The translations under genes were made by a program, and so were the position numbers. 51,428 bases of DNA from a virus: positions 1 to 51,428 of IMG/VR virus record IMGVR_UViG_3300032213_002040. The stretch is one strand, 5' to 3'. The first letter of the stretch is position 1, and every line of letters begins with the position of its first letter. Below, piece by piece: positions 5,455-12,843 of the stretch. The notes beneath the pieces are model-generated. The model did no database searches. It was given only the letters and a program-made list of their open reading frames with translations, and had not been told where the DNA came from.

Positions 5455-7307
5455 TGATAACAATTTTTAAGAACATTTATTCTAAAGAACCCAATTATAG
5501 AACCGTTGAATATTGCTTAGATAGGATAAAAAACGGAGTTAGTAAAGCTGCTGTAGAAGAAATAAGAAACACAATAGACAAAGACAAGGCTGATAACCTA
5601 AAAAAGAATTTGCCATCCGTTTGTTTTAGTGGGAAATTCGGTGCAAATAGGCAAGATGTTGACCTTATTGCGCATAGTGGATTTATTGTCCTAGATTTTG
5701 ACAATGTTTACGAGCTTAGAGATAGGCAAACCGAAATTATATCTCAACCCTTTGTTTATGCTTGTTGGGTTAGCCCTTCTGGAAATGGATTAAAAGCTTT
5801 GGTTAAAATTGCGGATGGTTCAAAACATAGAGAGCATTTTCAAGCATTGCAAGAGGTTTTTGGCAATTTAGATAGAAGTGGTATTAACCCCAGTCGTGTT
5901 TGTTATGAGAGTTATGATCCTGAAATTTATATAAACGAAAAAGCTGAGGTTTTCAAAAAGGTTAAGAAAATTGAAAAAGTTGTTACCTACGAAAGAACGG
6001 CAGATGACCAAAAGATTTTCAAGAACATTTTGACTTGGCTTTCCAATAAGAACGAGGCATTTGTTACTGGTGAAAGGAATAACTTTATTTTTAAACTTGC
6101 TTCAGCTTGCTGCCGTTTTGGAATACACGAGATTACTGCAAATGGTATGATTCATAATGAATTTATTAGTAATTCAGAGTTTACTAAAAGAGAAGCAGAT
6201 AAAGCGATTGCATCAGCATATCGTGCGAACGCATCAAGATTTGGTAGTGCAAATTTTGATAAAGAACAATTGGTTGATAAAGTTACAAGAAAAGAAGTTG
6301 AAGTTGAAAAGGCTGTATTTGACGAGGGGATTAAGTTAAAAGATGTTATTTATGGAATTGATGTAAAGGAGCAGGCGTTAAGCATTTATGATAATGGTTA
6401 TACTCAAGTAGATGGTATAAATATACCAGATATTGATGAAAGATTTAAGCCAAAAAGAGGAGAGATTACAGTTCTTACTGGTATTGGTAACTACGGAAAG
6501 TCATCATTCAAAAAGTGGTATCAAGCAATGAGGATTTTATTGTACGGAGAAAAGTTTGCAACATTTTCACCAGAGGATAACCCACCAGAAGAATACTATC
6601 ACGATTTTGTAGAAATTATTTTAGGTTGCGATTGCAGTCCTAATAATCCACACAGACCTTCAAGACAAGTTTACGAACAAGTGTATGATATGGTTTGTAA
6701 ACATATATTTTATGTTTACCCAAAGGATGTTTCACCAACTCCGCAATATATCATGGAAGTATTTTTAGAGTTAATCATTAAAGAAAATGTAGATGGGGTG
6801 GATATTGATCCATTTAACCAGTTAACAAATGAATACCAGAAGTTTTCAAGAAGTGATAAGTATTTAGAGTGGGTATTATCGGTATTCTCAAGATTTGCTC
6901 AAGTGAATAATGTTTTCTTTTGGATTATAGCTCACCCAATTAAGATGGCTAAAGCTGGAGATGGAAACTATCCTTGCCCAGATGTATTTGATTTGACTGA
7001 TGGAGCAATGTGGAATAACAAAATGGATAATATTTTGGTTTATCATAGACCATTTGCTCAAACAGATCCGCAGAACCCCACTTGCGAATTCCATAGTAAG
7101 AAAATTAGAAGGCAAAAGATCGTAGGTAAAAAAGGTTTTACGGTATTTGAGATGGTTTTTAAAACAAGGAGATTTTTCTTTACCGGTATTGATTCTTTGC
7201 AGCTTTTATTAAACCAAAAGAATATAGATTTTAAACCAAAACAACCTACTCAACAAACATTAGAACAAGATGGCTGGATGCCATTTTCAGAAGAAAATAT
7301 TTTTTAA
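5454..7307 (+). CDS. Primase-helicase fusion (BT4734-like primase, RecA-fold helicase)
   Basis: A 617-residue replication protein. The N-terminal part fits the BT4734/VirE-N-type primase domain common in Bacteroidota: LDFDN at 80-84, WVSPSGNGLKALVKI at 105-119, SRVCYESYDPEIYIN at 147-161. A helical linker follows (about 185-290). The C-terminal part is a DnaB/Twinkle-like RecA-fold ATPase: Walker A in TGIGNYGKSSF (343-352) and the Walker B strand VDIDPFNQL (449-457), then WIIAHPIKM as a sensor-type strand. It should prime and unwind DNA at the phage fork. Coupled upstream to the initiator by TGATG; SSB follows 16 nt downstream. Confidence 0.83.
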   Translation: MITIFKNIYSKEPNYRTVEYCLDRIKNGVSKAAVEEIRNTIDKDKADNLKKNLPSVCFSGKFGANRQDVDLIAHSGFIVLDFDNVYELRDRQTEIISQPFVYACWVSPSGNGLKALVKIADGSKHREHFQALQEVFGNLDRSGINPSRVCYESYDPEIYINEKAEVFKKVKKIEKVVTYERTADDQKIFKNILTWLSNKNEAFVTGERNNFIFKLASACCRFGIHEITANGMIHNEFISNSEFTKREADKAIASAYRANASRFGSANFDKEQLVDKVTRKEVEVEKAVFDEGIKLKDVIYGIDVKEQALSIYDNGYTQVDGINIPDIDERFKPKRGEITVLTGIGNYGKSSFKKWYQAMRILLYGEKFATFSPEDNPPEEYYHDFVEIILGCDCSPNNPHRPSRQVYEQVYDMVCKHIFYVYPKDVSPTPQYIMEVFLELIIKENVDGVDIDPFNQLTNEYQKFSRSDKYLEWVLSVFSRFAQVNNVFFWIIAHPIKMAKAGDGNYPCPDVFDLTDGAMWNNKMDNILVYHRPFAQTDPQNPTCEFHSKKIRRQKIVGKKGFTVFEMVFKTRRFFFTGIDSLQLLLNQKNIDFKPKQPTQQTLEQDGWMPFSEENIF

Positions 7308-7323
7308 TTATAAACAAAAAAAG

Positions 7324-7716
7324 ATGATCAAATTACAATTAATCGGACACTTAGGCCAAGATGCTACGGTAAATGATGTAAACGGTAGAAAAGTTATTAA
7401 TTTTTCGGTGGCACATTCTGAAAAGTACAAAAACAAAGAAGGAGCTGAAGTAAACAGAACAACTTGGGCTTCATGCGCTTATTGGACAGATAAAGTTAAT
7501 CTAGCTTTGTATTTAAAAAAGGGTACTCAAGTTTATGTTGATGGATACCCAGAGGCTAAAACATACAGAAACAGCAATACAAATGAAGTAATGCCACAGC
7601 TAGCAGTAAGAGTCGCAAGCATACAATTATTGTCAAGTGGAAAACCCCAAACAAACAATGATTTTTTAAGTCAACCAAATGGATATGAACAAACTGACGA
7701 ACAACCCTTATTTTAA
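7324..7716 (+). CDS. ssb: Single-stranded DNA-binding protein
   Basis: A 130-residue OB-fold SSB. I choose ATG 7324 (MIKLQLIGHLGQDATVNDV) because the family begins here and the longer frame from 7270 overlaps the helicase gene. Typical family segments: INFSVAHSEKYKNKEGAEVN, RTTWASCAYW, YLKKGTQVYVDGYPEAKTY. The C-terminal tail is short, ends in EQTDEQPLF and so keeps the acidic-hydrophobic tip used to recruit partner proteins. It coats single-stranded DNA made by the primase-helicase encoded just upstream. Confidence 0.92.
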   Translation: MIKLQLIGHLGQDATVNDVNGRKVINFSVAHSEKYKNKEGAEVNRTTWASCAYWTDKVNLALYLKKGTQVYVDGYPEAKTYRNSNTNEVMPQLAVRVASIQLLSSGKPQTNNDFLSQPNGYEQTDEQPLF

Positions 7717-7787
7717 TTTCAGCAATTACAGTTGGAGTGGTAACTTTACTATTCCAACTTATTCATTAAAAATTAAATTTATAAAAA

Positions 7788-7910
7788 ATGGCTAAAGCAA
7801 AATCAGACTCTCAAAAAATAACATTTGGTAAAAGAAAAAGAGGTAATGCTAAAAAATCTTATAATAAACATTCCCCTAAACCAAAACAATATAGAGGACA
7901 AGGACGATGA
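7788..7910 (+). CDS. Small basic protein (40 aa)
   Basis: Forty residues, strongly basic: MAKAKSDSQKITFGKRKRGN, then AKKSYNKHSPKPKQYRGQGR. I recall similar Lys/Arg-rich small proteins ending in KKYRGQGR downstream of ssb in Bacteroidota phages; function unknown, nucleic-acid binding likely from charge. The start has the A-rich ATAAAAAATGG context typical of this genome. Its stop overlaps the next start (ATGA at 7907-7910). Confidence 0.65.
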   Translation: MAKAKSDSQKITFGKRKRGNAKKSYNKHSPKPKQYRGQGR

Positions 7911-8047
7911 AAGATTTAATAACCATAGTATTAATTCTTAGCCCTATTTTGATTTTTATGTCTATTTATTTAGTCTTATTAAGTAACAGTAATCATAAAG
8001 AAAAAAAACAAAAATGGTTTGATTCTGATGATTCACATATATTTTAA
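7907..8047 (+). CDS. Small single-pass membrane protein (46 aa)
   Basis: Forty-six residues with one hydrophobic segment, LITIVLILSPILIFMSIYLV, at about 4-23, followed by a polar, Lys-rich then acidic tail. It is most likely an inner-membrane protein with the tail in the cytoplasm. It overlaps the preceding gene by 4 nt. A small membrane protein in a phage can be a holin or an excluder, but nothing specific supports either, and no lysozyme gene is adjacent. Confidence 0.55.
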   Translation: MKDLITIVLILSPILIFMSIYLVLLSNSNHKEKKQKWFDSDDSHIF

Positions 8048-8049
8048 TT

Positions 8050-8325
8050 ATGAATGATCAAAAAGAATGGTTTGAGTATTACGATGAAGAAAATCCTCAG
8101 ATTTATGAATTTTTTAAAAAATATTCATTGACTGCAATACAAAGAGGACATAAAAATTTATCGGCAGAGTTTATTTTCAATGCAATTAGGTGGGAAACGC
8201 CTATAACAGCTGAGGGAGATTTTAAAATTAATAACAATGCAAAGCCATTTTATGCTAGGAAGTTTATGAAAGAATTTCCACAGTATAATGGGTTTTTCAG
8301 AAAAAGACACAGTAAAGCAGATTAA
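8050..8325 (+). CDS. Conserved phage hypothetical protein, winged-helix-like
   Basis: A 91-residue protein: ENPQIYEFFKKYSLTAIQRG, then LSAEFIFNAIRWETPI, KINNNAKPFYARKFMKEFPQ. The pattern is one I have met repeatedly in phage genomes near replication genes. The INNNAKPFYARKFMKEFP part looks like the recognition helix of a small winged helix; function unknown. It starts 2 nt after the membrane-protein stop. Confidence 0.6.
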   Translation: MNDQKEWFEYYDEENPQIYEFFKKYSLTAIQRGHKNLSAEFIFNAIRWETPITAEGDFKINNNAKPFYARKFMKEFPQYNGFFRKRHSKAD

Positions 8326-8326
8326 A

Positions 8327-8458
8327 ATGAATAAAAAAGCAAGTAAAAAATTAAGAAGATTAGCTGCTGCGATTGCAGTAAATAATAATCAAACACCAGA
8401 ACAAGCAAAAGTAATATACAAAAGATTAAAAGTAGTTCATAAATCAAATCCTAAATAA
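8327..8458 (+). CDS. Small basic protein (43 aa)
   Basis: Forty-three residues: MNKKASKKLRRLAAAIAVNN, then NQTPEQAKVIYKRLKVVHKS. Two amphipathic basic helices; no family recognised. It sits 1 nt after the previous gene and its TAA overlaps the ATG of the glycosyltransferase at 8458 (TAATG), which supports real, coupled translation. Confidence 0.6.
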   Translation: MNKKASKKLRRLAAAIAVNNNQTPEQAKVIYKRLKVVHKSNPK

Positions 8459-9903
8459 TGATAACATTAGAAAATGTTACAATAATCTGCATTGATACTG
8501 TTAATGTTGGAGAAGCTATAATTGCTTTAAAGAAAACACTTGAACAGGTAAAACCAACCAAGTGCAAGTTTCTTACGACATCTAATATTAAAATAGAAGG
8601 AGTTGAAACAATAATAATTCCAGAAATAAGAAGTGTTGATGAATACAGTAAATTTTGTATTAAAGAATTATATAAATACATTGATACGGATTTTGTATTA
8701 TTAATTCAGCACGATGGATATGTATTAAATGGTGAATTGTTTGATGAAAGGCTTTATTTGTATGATTATTGTGGTGCTTTATGGAATGAAAGAGATGGTT
8801 TAAATAATGGGAATGGCGGGTTTTCTTGGAGATCAAAAAAGCTATGCGAAGCACTGGGTAAGGATGAGATTATAGAAATATATACTCCAGAAGATGTTTC
8901 AATATGCAGAATATATAGAAGATATTTAGAAGGTAATTATGGTTTTAAATGGGCAACTGATGAAATAGCTGAGGGTTTTTCTTTTGAGTTAAAAGAACCC
9001 AAAAATAAAACATTTGGATTTCATGGTAGATTTCATCCAGAGTTTAAAGAAATAGTGGTAATTCAAAGAATGGGAGCTATGGGCGATGTTATTGGAGTTG
9101 AGCCAGTGTTAAGACATTTTTACGAAAATGGTTATAGAGTTGTTCTTCACACATTACCACAATTTAAAGAAATATTTAGGCAGCATTATTTTAAGATTGA
9201 ATTCTTTGACGAAATTGATAATAAAAGACTTCCTTATAAGTTTATTAACTTGGATATGTCTTATGAGTCTAACCCAAAAGAATTACATCTTAAAAGTTAT
9301 TATGAATTTGCTGGAATTAAGAATGGCATAATAAGAAACCCAAGACTTAGTCTTTATCAAAATTATAAAGCAGATATAAAGATATTTGAAAAATATTGCA
9401 TTATCCATGCAGACATTAGAGAACCATTTAGAAATATATATGATGTTAATTGGCCATTAATATGCAAAGATTTAAATAATAGAGGTTATTCTGTTTTTCA
9501 AGTAGGCACAAATGGATATGATATACCCGGAGCTATAAGGATAAATACACCATCTACACAATTTTTAATGTGGGTAGTGGCAAGTTCAGATATGTTTATT
9601 GGTATAGATTCTGGAATATCTCATATTGCTGCTGGGTTTAATATTCCATCAATTATTTTTTCAGGAAGTGTTGATTTAAGATATATTCATCCAAATATGG
9701 ATCATATAGTTTGGATACACAATCACGATAAAAAAGTATGTGATACGCCCTTTTGTTGGCATGATGCAATGGATGTGGTTGGTAAGCATTGTCCCGTAAA
9801 TGCAGTTAGGCCGCCTTGTACAAGATTTGATGATGATAATAAAATTTTAAATGCTATAAAAAAGATAACTTATGAACAAAGTTTGTGGGGTTCAGTTAAT
9901 TAA
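8458..9903 (+). CDS. Two-domain glycosyltransferase: DUF5672 plus GT9-like
   Basis: A 481-residue fusion. Residues 1-195 match DUF5672, a glycosyltransferase-like family: LIQHDGYVLNGELF at 82-95, YDYCGALW at 102-109, GNGGFSWRSKKL at 118-129. Residues 196-470 look like a GT-B heptosyltransferase (GT9): RMGAMGDVIGVEPV at 204-217 and the donor-site block FIGIDSGISHIAAGFNIPSI at 390-409. Near the end four cysteines (C428, C433, C445, C454) form a cluster like the iron-binding one of TibC-type protein heptosyltransferases. Sugar transfer is the expected activity; donor and acceptor are unknown. It is coupled to the gene before and overlaps the next glycosyltransferase by 32 nt. Codon use matches neighbours. 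Confidence 0.78.
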   Translation: MITLENVTIICIDTVNVGEAIIALKKTLEQVKPTKCKFLTTSNIKIEGVETIIIPEIRSVDEYSKFCIKELYKYIDTDFVLLIQHDGYVLNGELFDERLYLYDYCGALWNERDGLNNGNGGFSWRSKKLCEALGKDEIIEIYTPEDVSICRIYRRYLEGNYGFKWATDEIAEGFSFELKEPKNKTFGFHGRFHPEFKEIVVIQRMGAMGDVIGVEPVLRHFYENGYRVVLHTLPQFKEIFRQHYFKIEFFDEIDNKRLPYKFINLDMSYESNPKELHLKSYYEFAGIKNGIIRNPRLSLYQNYKADIKIFEKYCIIHADIREPFRNIYDVNWPLICKDLNNRGYSVFQVGTNGYDIPGAIRINTPSTQFLMWVVASSDMFIGIDSGISHIAAGFNIPSIIFSGSVDLRYIHPNMDHIVWIHNHDKKVCDTPFCWHDAMDVVGKHCPVNAVRPPCTRFDDDNKILNAIKKITYEQSLWGSVN

Positions 9904-10630
9904 AAATGGAGTTAAATATGATTATTGTTTTAAGGAGTCAATACAATCAATGCTTAATTGTTGCGACCAAGTAATTGTTTCTTACATACCGGGCGAAGAT
10001 AATACGTTAGAGGTACTAGAATCTATAAACGATGACAGATTGAAGATTTTACATTTAACTGAAGATGATTGGAATATGTATAATGATAAATACAGATTAT
10101 CATATTTAACTAATGTGGCTATTCAGGAAGCCGATAGACTGGGATTCCAATATATATTAAGCGTTCAATCGGACGAAGTTTTGCATGAAGATAGTTATCT
10201 TGCTGTAAGAAGGGCTGTTAATGATAATCATGAAGGTTATTTATGCACTAGGGTTAACTTATGGAAATCACCAGACCTTGAATTAAATGTACCACAAGAA
10301 AGATTGCCATGTAGTAATGAGGTTGTTAGATTAGCTAAAATATCATACAGGGCATTTGACGATGCTGAATCTTTATTTGCTCCGGGCATAGCAGACTATT
10401 TGGACGAAATTAAGATTATTCATTACGGATTTGTAAGAAAAAAAGAAGTAATGAAATCAAAAATTATAAATATGCAAGAAGGCGTATTTGGAATGGGGCA
10501 TCATGATCCAAAGTTAGATGAGGAAGAAATTTTTAATCCAGATTTATGGTTTGATCCATCTAAAGATTTAGTTCCTATAAATTTCAAGCATCCAGTTTTA
10601 ATACAAGACTGGGTAAATGAAAGGAAATAA
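9872..10630 (+). CDS. Glycosyltransferase, GT2-like (GT-A fold)
   Basis: A 252-residue protein with GT-A features: VQLIKNGVKYDYCFKESIQS and MLNCCDQVIVSY at the N-terminus, then AIQEADRLGFQYILSVQSDE at about 84-103, where SDE takes the place of the metal-binding DxD. The second half contains conserved aromatic and acidic residues (NLWKSPDLE, IHYGFVRKKEVM). Likely adds a sugar to a growing glycan or a protein. It overlaps the DUF5672/GT9 gene by 32 nt, so both are made together, and a bidirectional terminator closes the unit at 10634-10649. Confidence 0.72.
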   Translation: MNKVCGVQLIKNGVKYDYCFKESIQSMLNCCDQVIVSYIPGEDNTLEVLESINDDRLKILHLTEDDWNMYNDKYRLSYLTNVAIQEADRLGFQYILSVQSDEVLHEDSYLAVRRAVNDNHEGYLCTRVNLWKSPDLELNVPQERLPCSNEVVRLAKISYRAFDDAESLFAPGIADYLDEIKIIHYGFVRKKEVMKSKIINMQEGVFGMGHHDPKLDEEEIFNPDLWFDPSKDLVPINFKHPVLIQDWVNERK

Positions 10631-10633
10631 AAA

Positions 10634-10649
10634 AGCCCCCGAAGGGGCT
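10634..10649. terminator. Bidirectional terminator between convergent genes
   Basis: Stem AGCCCC (10634-10639) with GGGGCT (10644-10649), loop CGAA. On the plus strand it is followed within a few bases by TTCTTTTT; on the minus strand by a run of T (plus-strand A run 10628-10634). It serves the glycosyltransferase gene ending at 10630 and the reverse gene ending at 10667. Confidence 0.85.
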
Positions 10650-10666
10650 AACAGTTCTTTTTAATA

Positions 10667-10927
10667 CTATGCGTTAGCAGCAGTATTCAAAGTTGCAACT
10701 GTGTCAGCAGTGTAGAACTTCTGAGTTGGTTGGTTTAAACCCGTAGGTAAAACCTCAATTACAGAATTCATTGTTACACCACAAGCAACTACTCCATAAG
10801 CTGGAGTAATTAAAGCACCTTGAACTGAGAAGCTCACAGGTACACCTTGAGTTGCTGGAGTACCAGCAGCGTTGCTCAAATCGTAGGCATTTCTACGATA
10901 AATTGAGCTTAAAAAGCGTTGTGCCAT
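10667..10927 (-). CDS. Small reverse-strand protein, probably abundant (virion protein?)
   Basis: I take ATG 10927 (MAQRFLSSIYRRNAYDLSNA) as start; the longer frame to 10978 would run through the promoter. The 86-residue product is polar, beta-prone and lacks a signal peptide (GVPVSFSVQGALITPAYGVV, then GLNQPTQKFYTADTV). No named family. Codons resemble those of the capsid gene: Gly almost always GGT, Ala mostly GCT or GCA, Phe TTC in two of three, Asn AAC often. It has its own promoter (10968-10975) and a terminator, alone on the minus strand amid plus-strand genes. A decoration or cement protein would fit, as inference. Confidence 0.65.
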   Translation of the reverse strand: MAQRFLSSIYRRNAYDLSNAAGTPATQGVPVSFSVQGALITPAYGVVACGVTMNSVIEVLPTGLNQPTQKFYTADTVATLNTAANA

Positions 10928-10967
10928 TTTTGATTGTTTTTTTGATGAATAAATTGTTTTTGGCAAC

Positions 10968-10975
10968 CAAATATA
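10968..10975 (-). promoter_or_regulatory. -7 box TATATTTG for the small reverse gene
   Basis: On the minus strand TATATTTG matches TAnnTTTG fully; 19 nt upstream is TTTA (three of four matches to TTTG), inside the start of the divergent gene at 10982. The leader before ATG 10927 would be about 35 nt and A-rich. Confidence 0.6.
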
Positions 10976-10981
10976 CAAAAT

Positions 10982-11788
10982 ATGGAAGATGTAATAAAAT
11001 TTAAGACCTCAAGCCCAGCTGGCGACTTGTTATCAATGCTTGCTGGCATACAGCAATTGACCAAAGAAATAGGCAAAAAAGCTATTATTTATCAGCGTTT
11101 AAATATGACTGGAGTTGGTTATAATGGAGCTATTCATCCATTTAAAAATGATATAGGAGATGAGGTAGCTATGAATGAATATATGTTTCATGTTATGCGT
11201 CCTTTGCTTATCGAGCAAGATTATATTGAAGATTATATAATTTACGATGGGCAAGAATACAATTACGATTTAGACAAGGCTAGATTAGAAATATTTACCA
11301 ACCAGCCACATGGAAGCATAAATAGATGGATATTTTATGTCTATCCGCAAATGAGTTGTGATTTAAGCAAAGCGTGGTTAGATGTTCCTCAATCAGTTGG
11401 TAAAATTGAAAAGTTAATTATAAACTTTACTTACAGATACAGAAATAGCGTAATAGATTATTCTTTTTTGAGGAAATACCAAGATCATATTCTATTTGCA
11501 GGATTAAAAGACGAGTATGAATTTTTTAGCAACCAATGGAATTTAAGGATTGGGCATTTAGATGCGCCTGACTTTAAAAAAGTGGCTTATTTTATTAAGA
11601 ATTCTATTGGATTTTTGGGTAATCAATCTTCTTGTTATCAAATAGCTGAAGGTTTAAAAGCTCCTAGAATTCTTGAACTTTCTCCTGTAATGCCAAATGT
11701 TATTCCGTCTGGAGAAGGAGCTTTTGATTTTTATCATCAACAAGCTGTTGAATATTATGTAGAAAAATTTTTTAATTTAAAAAATTAA
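10982..11788 (+). CDS. GT9-like glycosyltransferase
   Basis: A 268-residue protein. The N-terminus KTSSPAGDLLSMLAGIQQLT resembles the GDxL loop of heptosyltransferase-type GT-B enzymes, and the C-terminal block IGFLGNQSSCYQIAEGLKAP followed by RILELSPVMPNVIPSGEGAF resembles their donor-binding half (small residue-rich loop, then a helix and a nearby proline turn). It is shorter than GT9 enzymes (usually 320-350), so part of the fold is reduced. Sugar and acceptor are unknown. The upstream gap of 55 nt carries a promoter only for the reverse gene. A GT call is moderately sure. Confidence 0.6.
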   Translation: MEDVIKFKTSSPAGDLLSMLAGIQQLTKEIGKKAIIYQRLNMTGVGYNGAIHPFKNDIGDEVAMNEYMFHVMRPLLIEQDYIEDYIIYDGQEYNYDLDKARLEIFTNQPHGSINRWIFYVYPQMSCDLSKAWLDVPQSVGKIEKLIINFTYRYRNSVIDYSFLRKYQDHILFAGLKDEYEFFSNQWNLRIGHLDAPDFKKVAYFIKNSIGFLGNQSSCYQIAEGLKAPRILELSPVMPNVIPSGEGAFDFYHQQAVEYYVEKFFNLKN

Positions 11789-11803
11789 TTTAATTTAGTG
11801 GTT

Positions 11804-12469
11804 ATGAAGTTAAAAGCACCAAAGAACAGAGTAGTAATTAAGGTAGATTTGGAAAGCAAAAACACGCACAAATTTGCCGATGGAACAACAATAAGACTAG
11901 AAAGACAATTTGATAATTTTAATATGCGTTATGTTAAGCCTACAAACGCAATTGTCGTAAGTGCTAACAATATTCCAGAAGGATCTGAAATTTTAATACA
12001 TCATAACTCAACGCATGATGTTTATAGAATTTTTAATTATTTACCCCCTACAACTGACGCATCTTCTGATGTTAAATATTATTCTATTCCAGAGGAGGAA
12101 TGTTTTTTCTGGAGAGAAAATATTGGGGATGACTGGAAACCTATGCCTAACTTTGTAACTGCACTAAGATTATTTAAACCTTATGTTGGTACTTTTGAAG
12201 GGGTGCCGCATACTTTATTAAAAGATCGACTGCTTATTACAAGTGGAGAATTAAAGGGGAAAGCTGTAATAACCTTAAAATCAAGCGATTACGAGATTAT
12301 ATATCAAAATGAAAACGGAACCGAAGATAGAGTTATTAGAGTAAGATATTATAACGAATGGAATGAAAGAAATGAAATTATTAGTATAGATGATAATCTT
12401 ACTGAAATGATTGATAATGGCGAAGTTTTGGTTGGTTTATCAAGTTCAGATGCAAAAACATTAAATTAA
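11804..12469 (+). CDS. Hypothetical protein, possibly a diverged GroES-like barrel
   Basis: I choose ATG 11804 over the GTG two codons upstream. The 221-residue product starts MKLKAPKNRVVIKVDLESKN and has features reminiscent of GroES: RVVIKVD, a disordered polar loop, NAIVVSANNIPEGSEILIHH, and a closing MIDNGEVLVGLSSSDAK. The match to the true GroES encoded at 22973 is weak and the protein is more than twice as long, so this is a hint only. It lies directly before the terminase genes (stop and next start abut at 12469/12470). Confidence 0.5.
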   Translation: MKLKAPKNRVVIKVDLESKNTHKFADGTTIRLERQFDNFNMRYVKPTNAIVVSANNIPEGSEILIHHNSTHDVYRIFNYLPPTTDASSDVKYYSIPEEECFFWRENIGDDWKPMPNFVTALRLFKPYVGTFEGVPHTLLKDRLLITSGELKGKAVITLKSSDYEIIYQNENGTEDRVIRVRYYNEWNERNEIISIDDNLTEMIDNGEVLVGLSSSDAKTLN

Positions 12470-12841
12470 ATGTCAGAAGAAAAATTAAAACAGCAAATAG
12501 CTTATTTAGAGGGGAAACTAGCTTACTACGAGCAGGATGGGCCGGCTAAGTTGTATTACAGCTTAATTCGTAAGTCAAACGAAATGGCCGAATTGCTTAA
12601 CAGAACAAGTTTGCTTAGTATTGAATTGGTGGATGCAAAGAACAAAGAGTTTGAAAGGTTACAGAAATTATGGACAGATGCAGGCTCTATTACCGCATCA
12701 ATCAAAGCTTTAGAAGTTTCAGCTGGAATTAATGTTGAGCCAAAAGAAGGCAAAAAAGAAGTGGCTCAAGTTATAAATAGGCCATTTACCCCAGAAAGTG
12801 TAGCGGATGCTGTGGGAGAAATTGCTGGAAGTAAAAAATAA
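12470..12841 (+). CDS. Putative small terminase subunit
   Basis: A 123-residue, mostly helical protein: EEKLKQQIAYLEGKLAYYEQ is a likely coiled coil; LYYSLIRKSNEMAELLNR and KEFERLQKLWTDAGSITASI are further helices; the tail (NRPFTPESVADAVGEIAG) is flexible. The call rests on size, helical build and position 2 nt before the large terminase; no HTH is obvious and family membership is not recognised. Small terminases bind the packaging site and stimulate TerL. Confidence 0.5.
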   Translation: MSEEKLKQQIAYLEGKLAYYEQDGPAKLYYSLIRKSNEMAELLNRTSLLSIELVDAKNKEFERLQKLWTDAGSITASIKALEVSAGINVEPKEGKKEVAQVINRPFTPESVADAVGEIAGSKK

Positions 12842-12843
12842 AT

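Noticed and set aside
7270-7323. N-terminal extension of SSB from 7270
   Set aside because: Overlaps the end of the primase-helicase gene, and the SSB family begins at MIKLQLIGHLG.
7907-8047. Holin
   Set aside because: One membrane segment alone is not enough, and no lysozyme or spanin gene is adjacent.
8660-8854. Minus-strand frame within the glycosyltransferase gene
   Set aside because: Antisense shadow without a promoter or start context.
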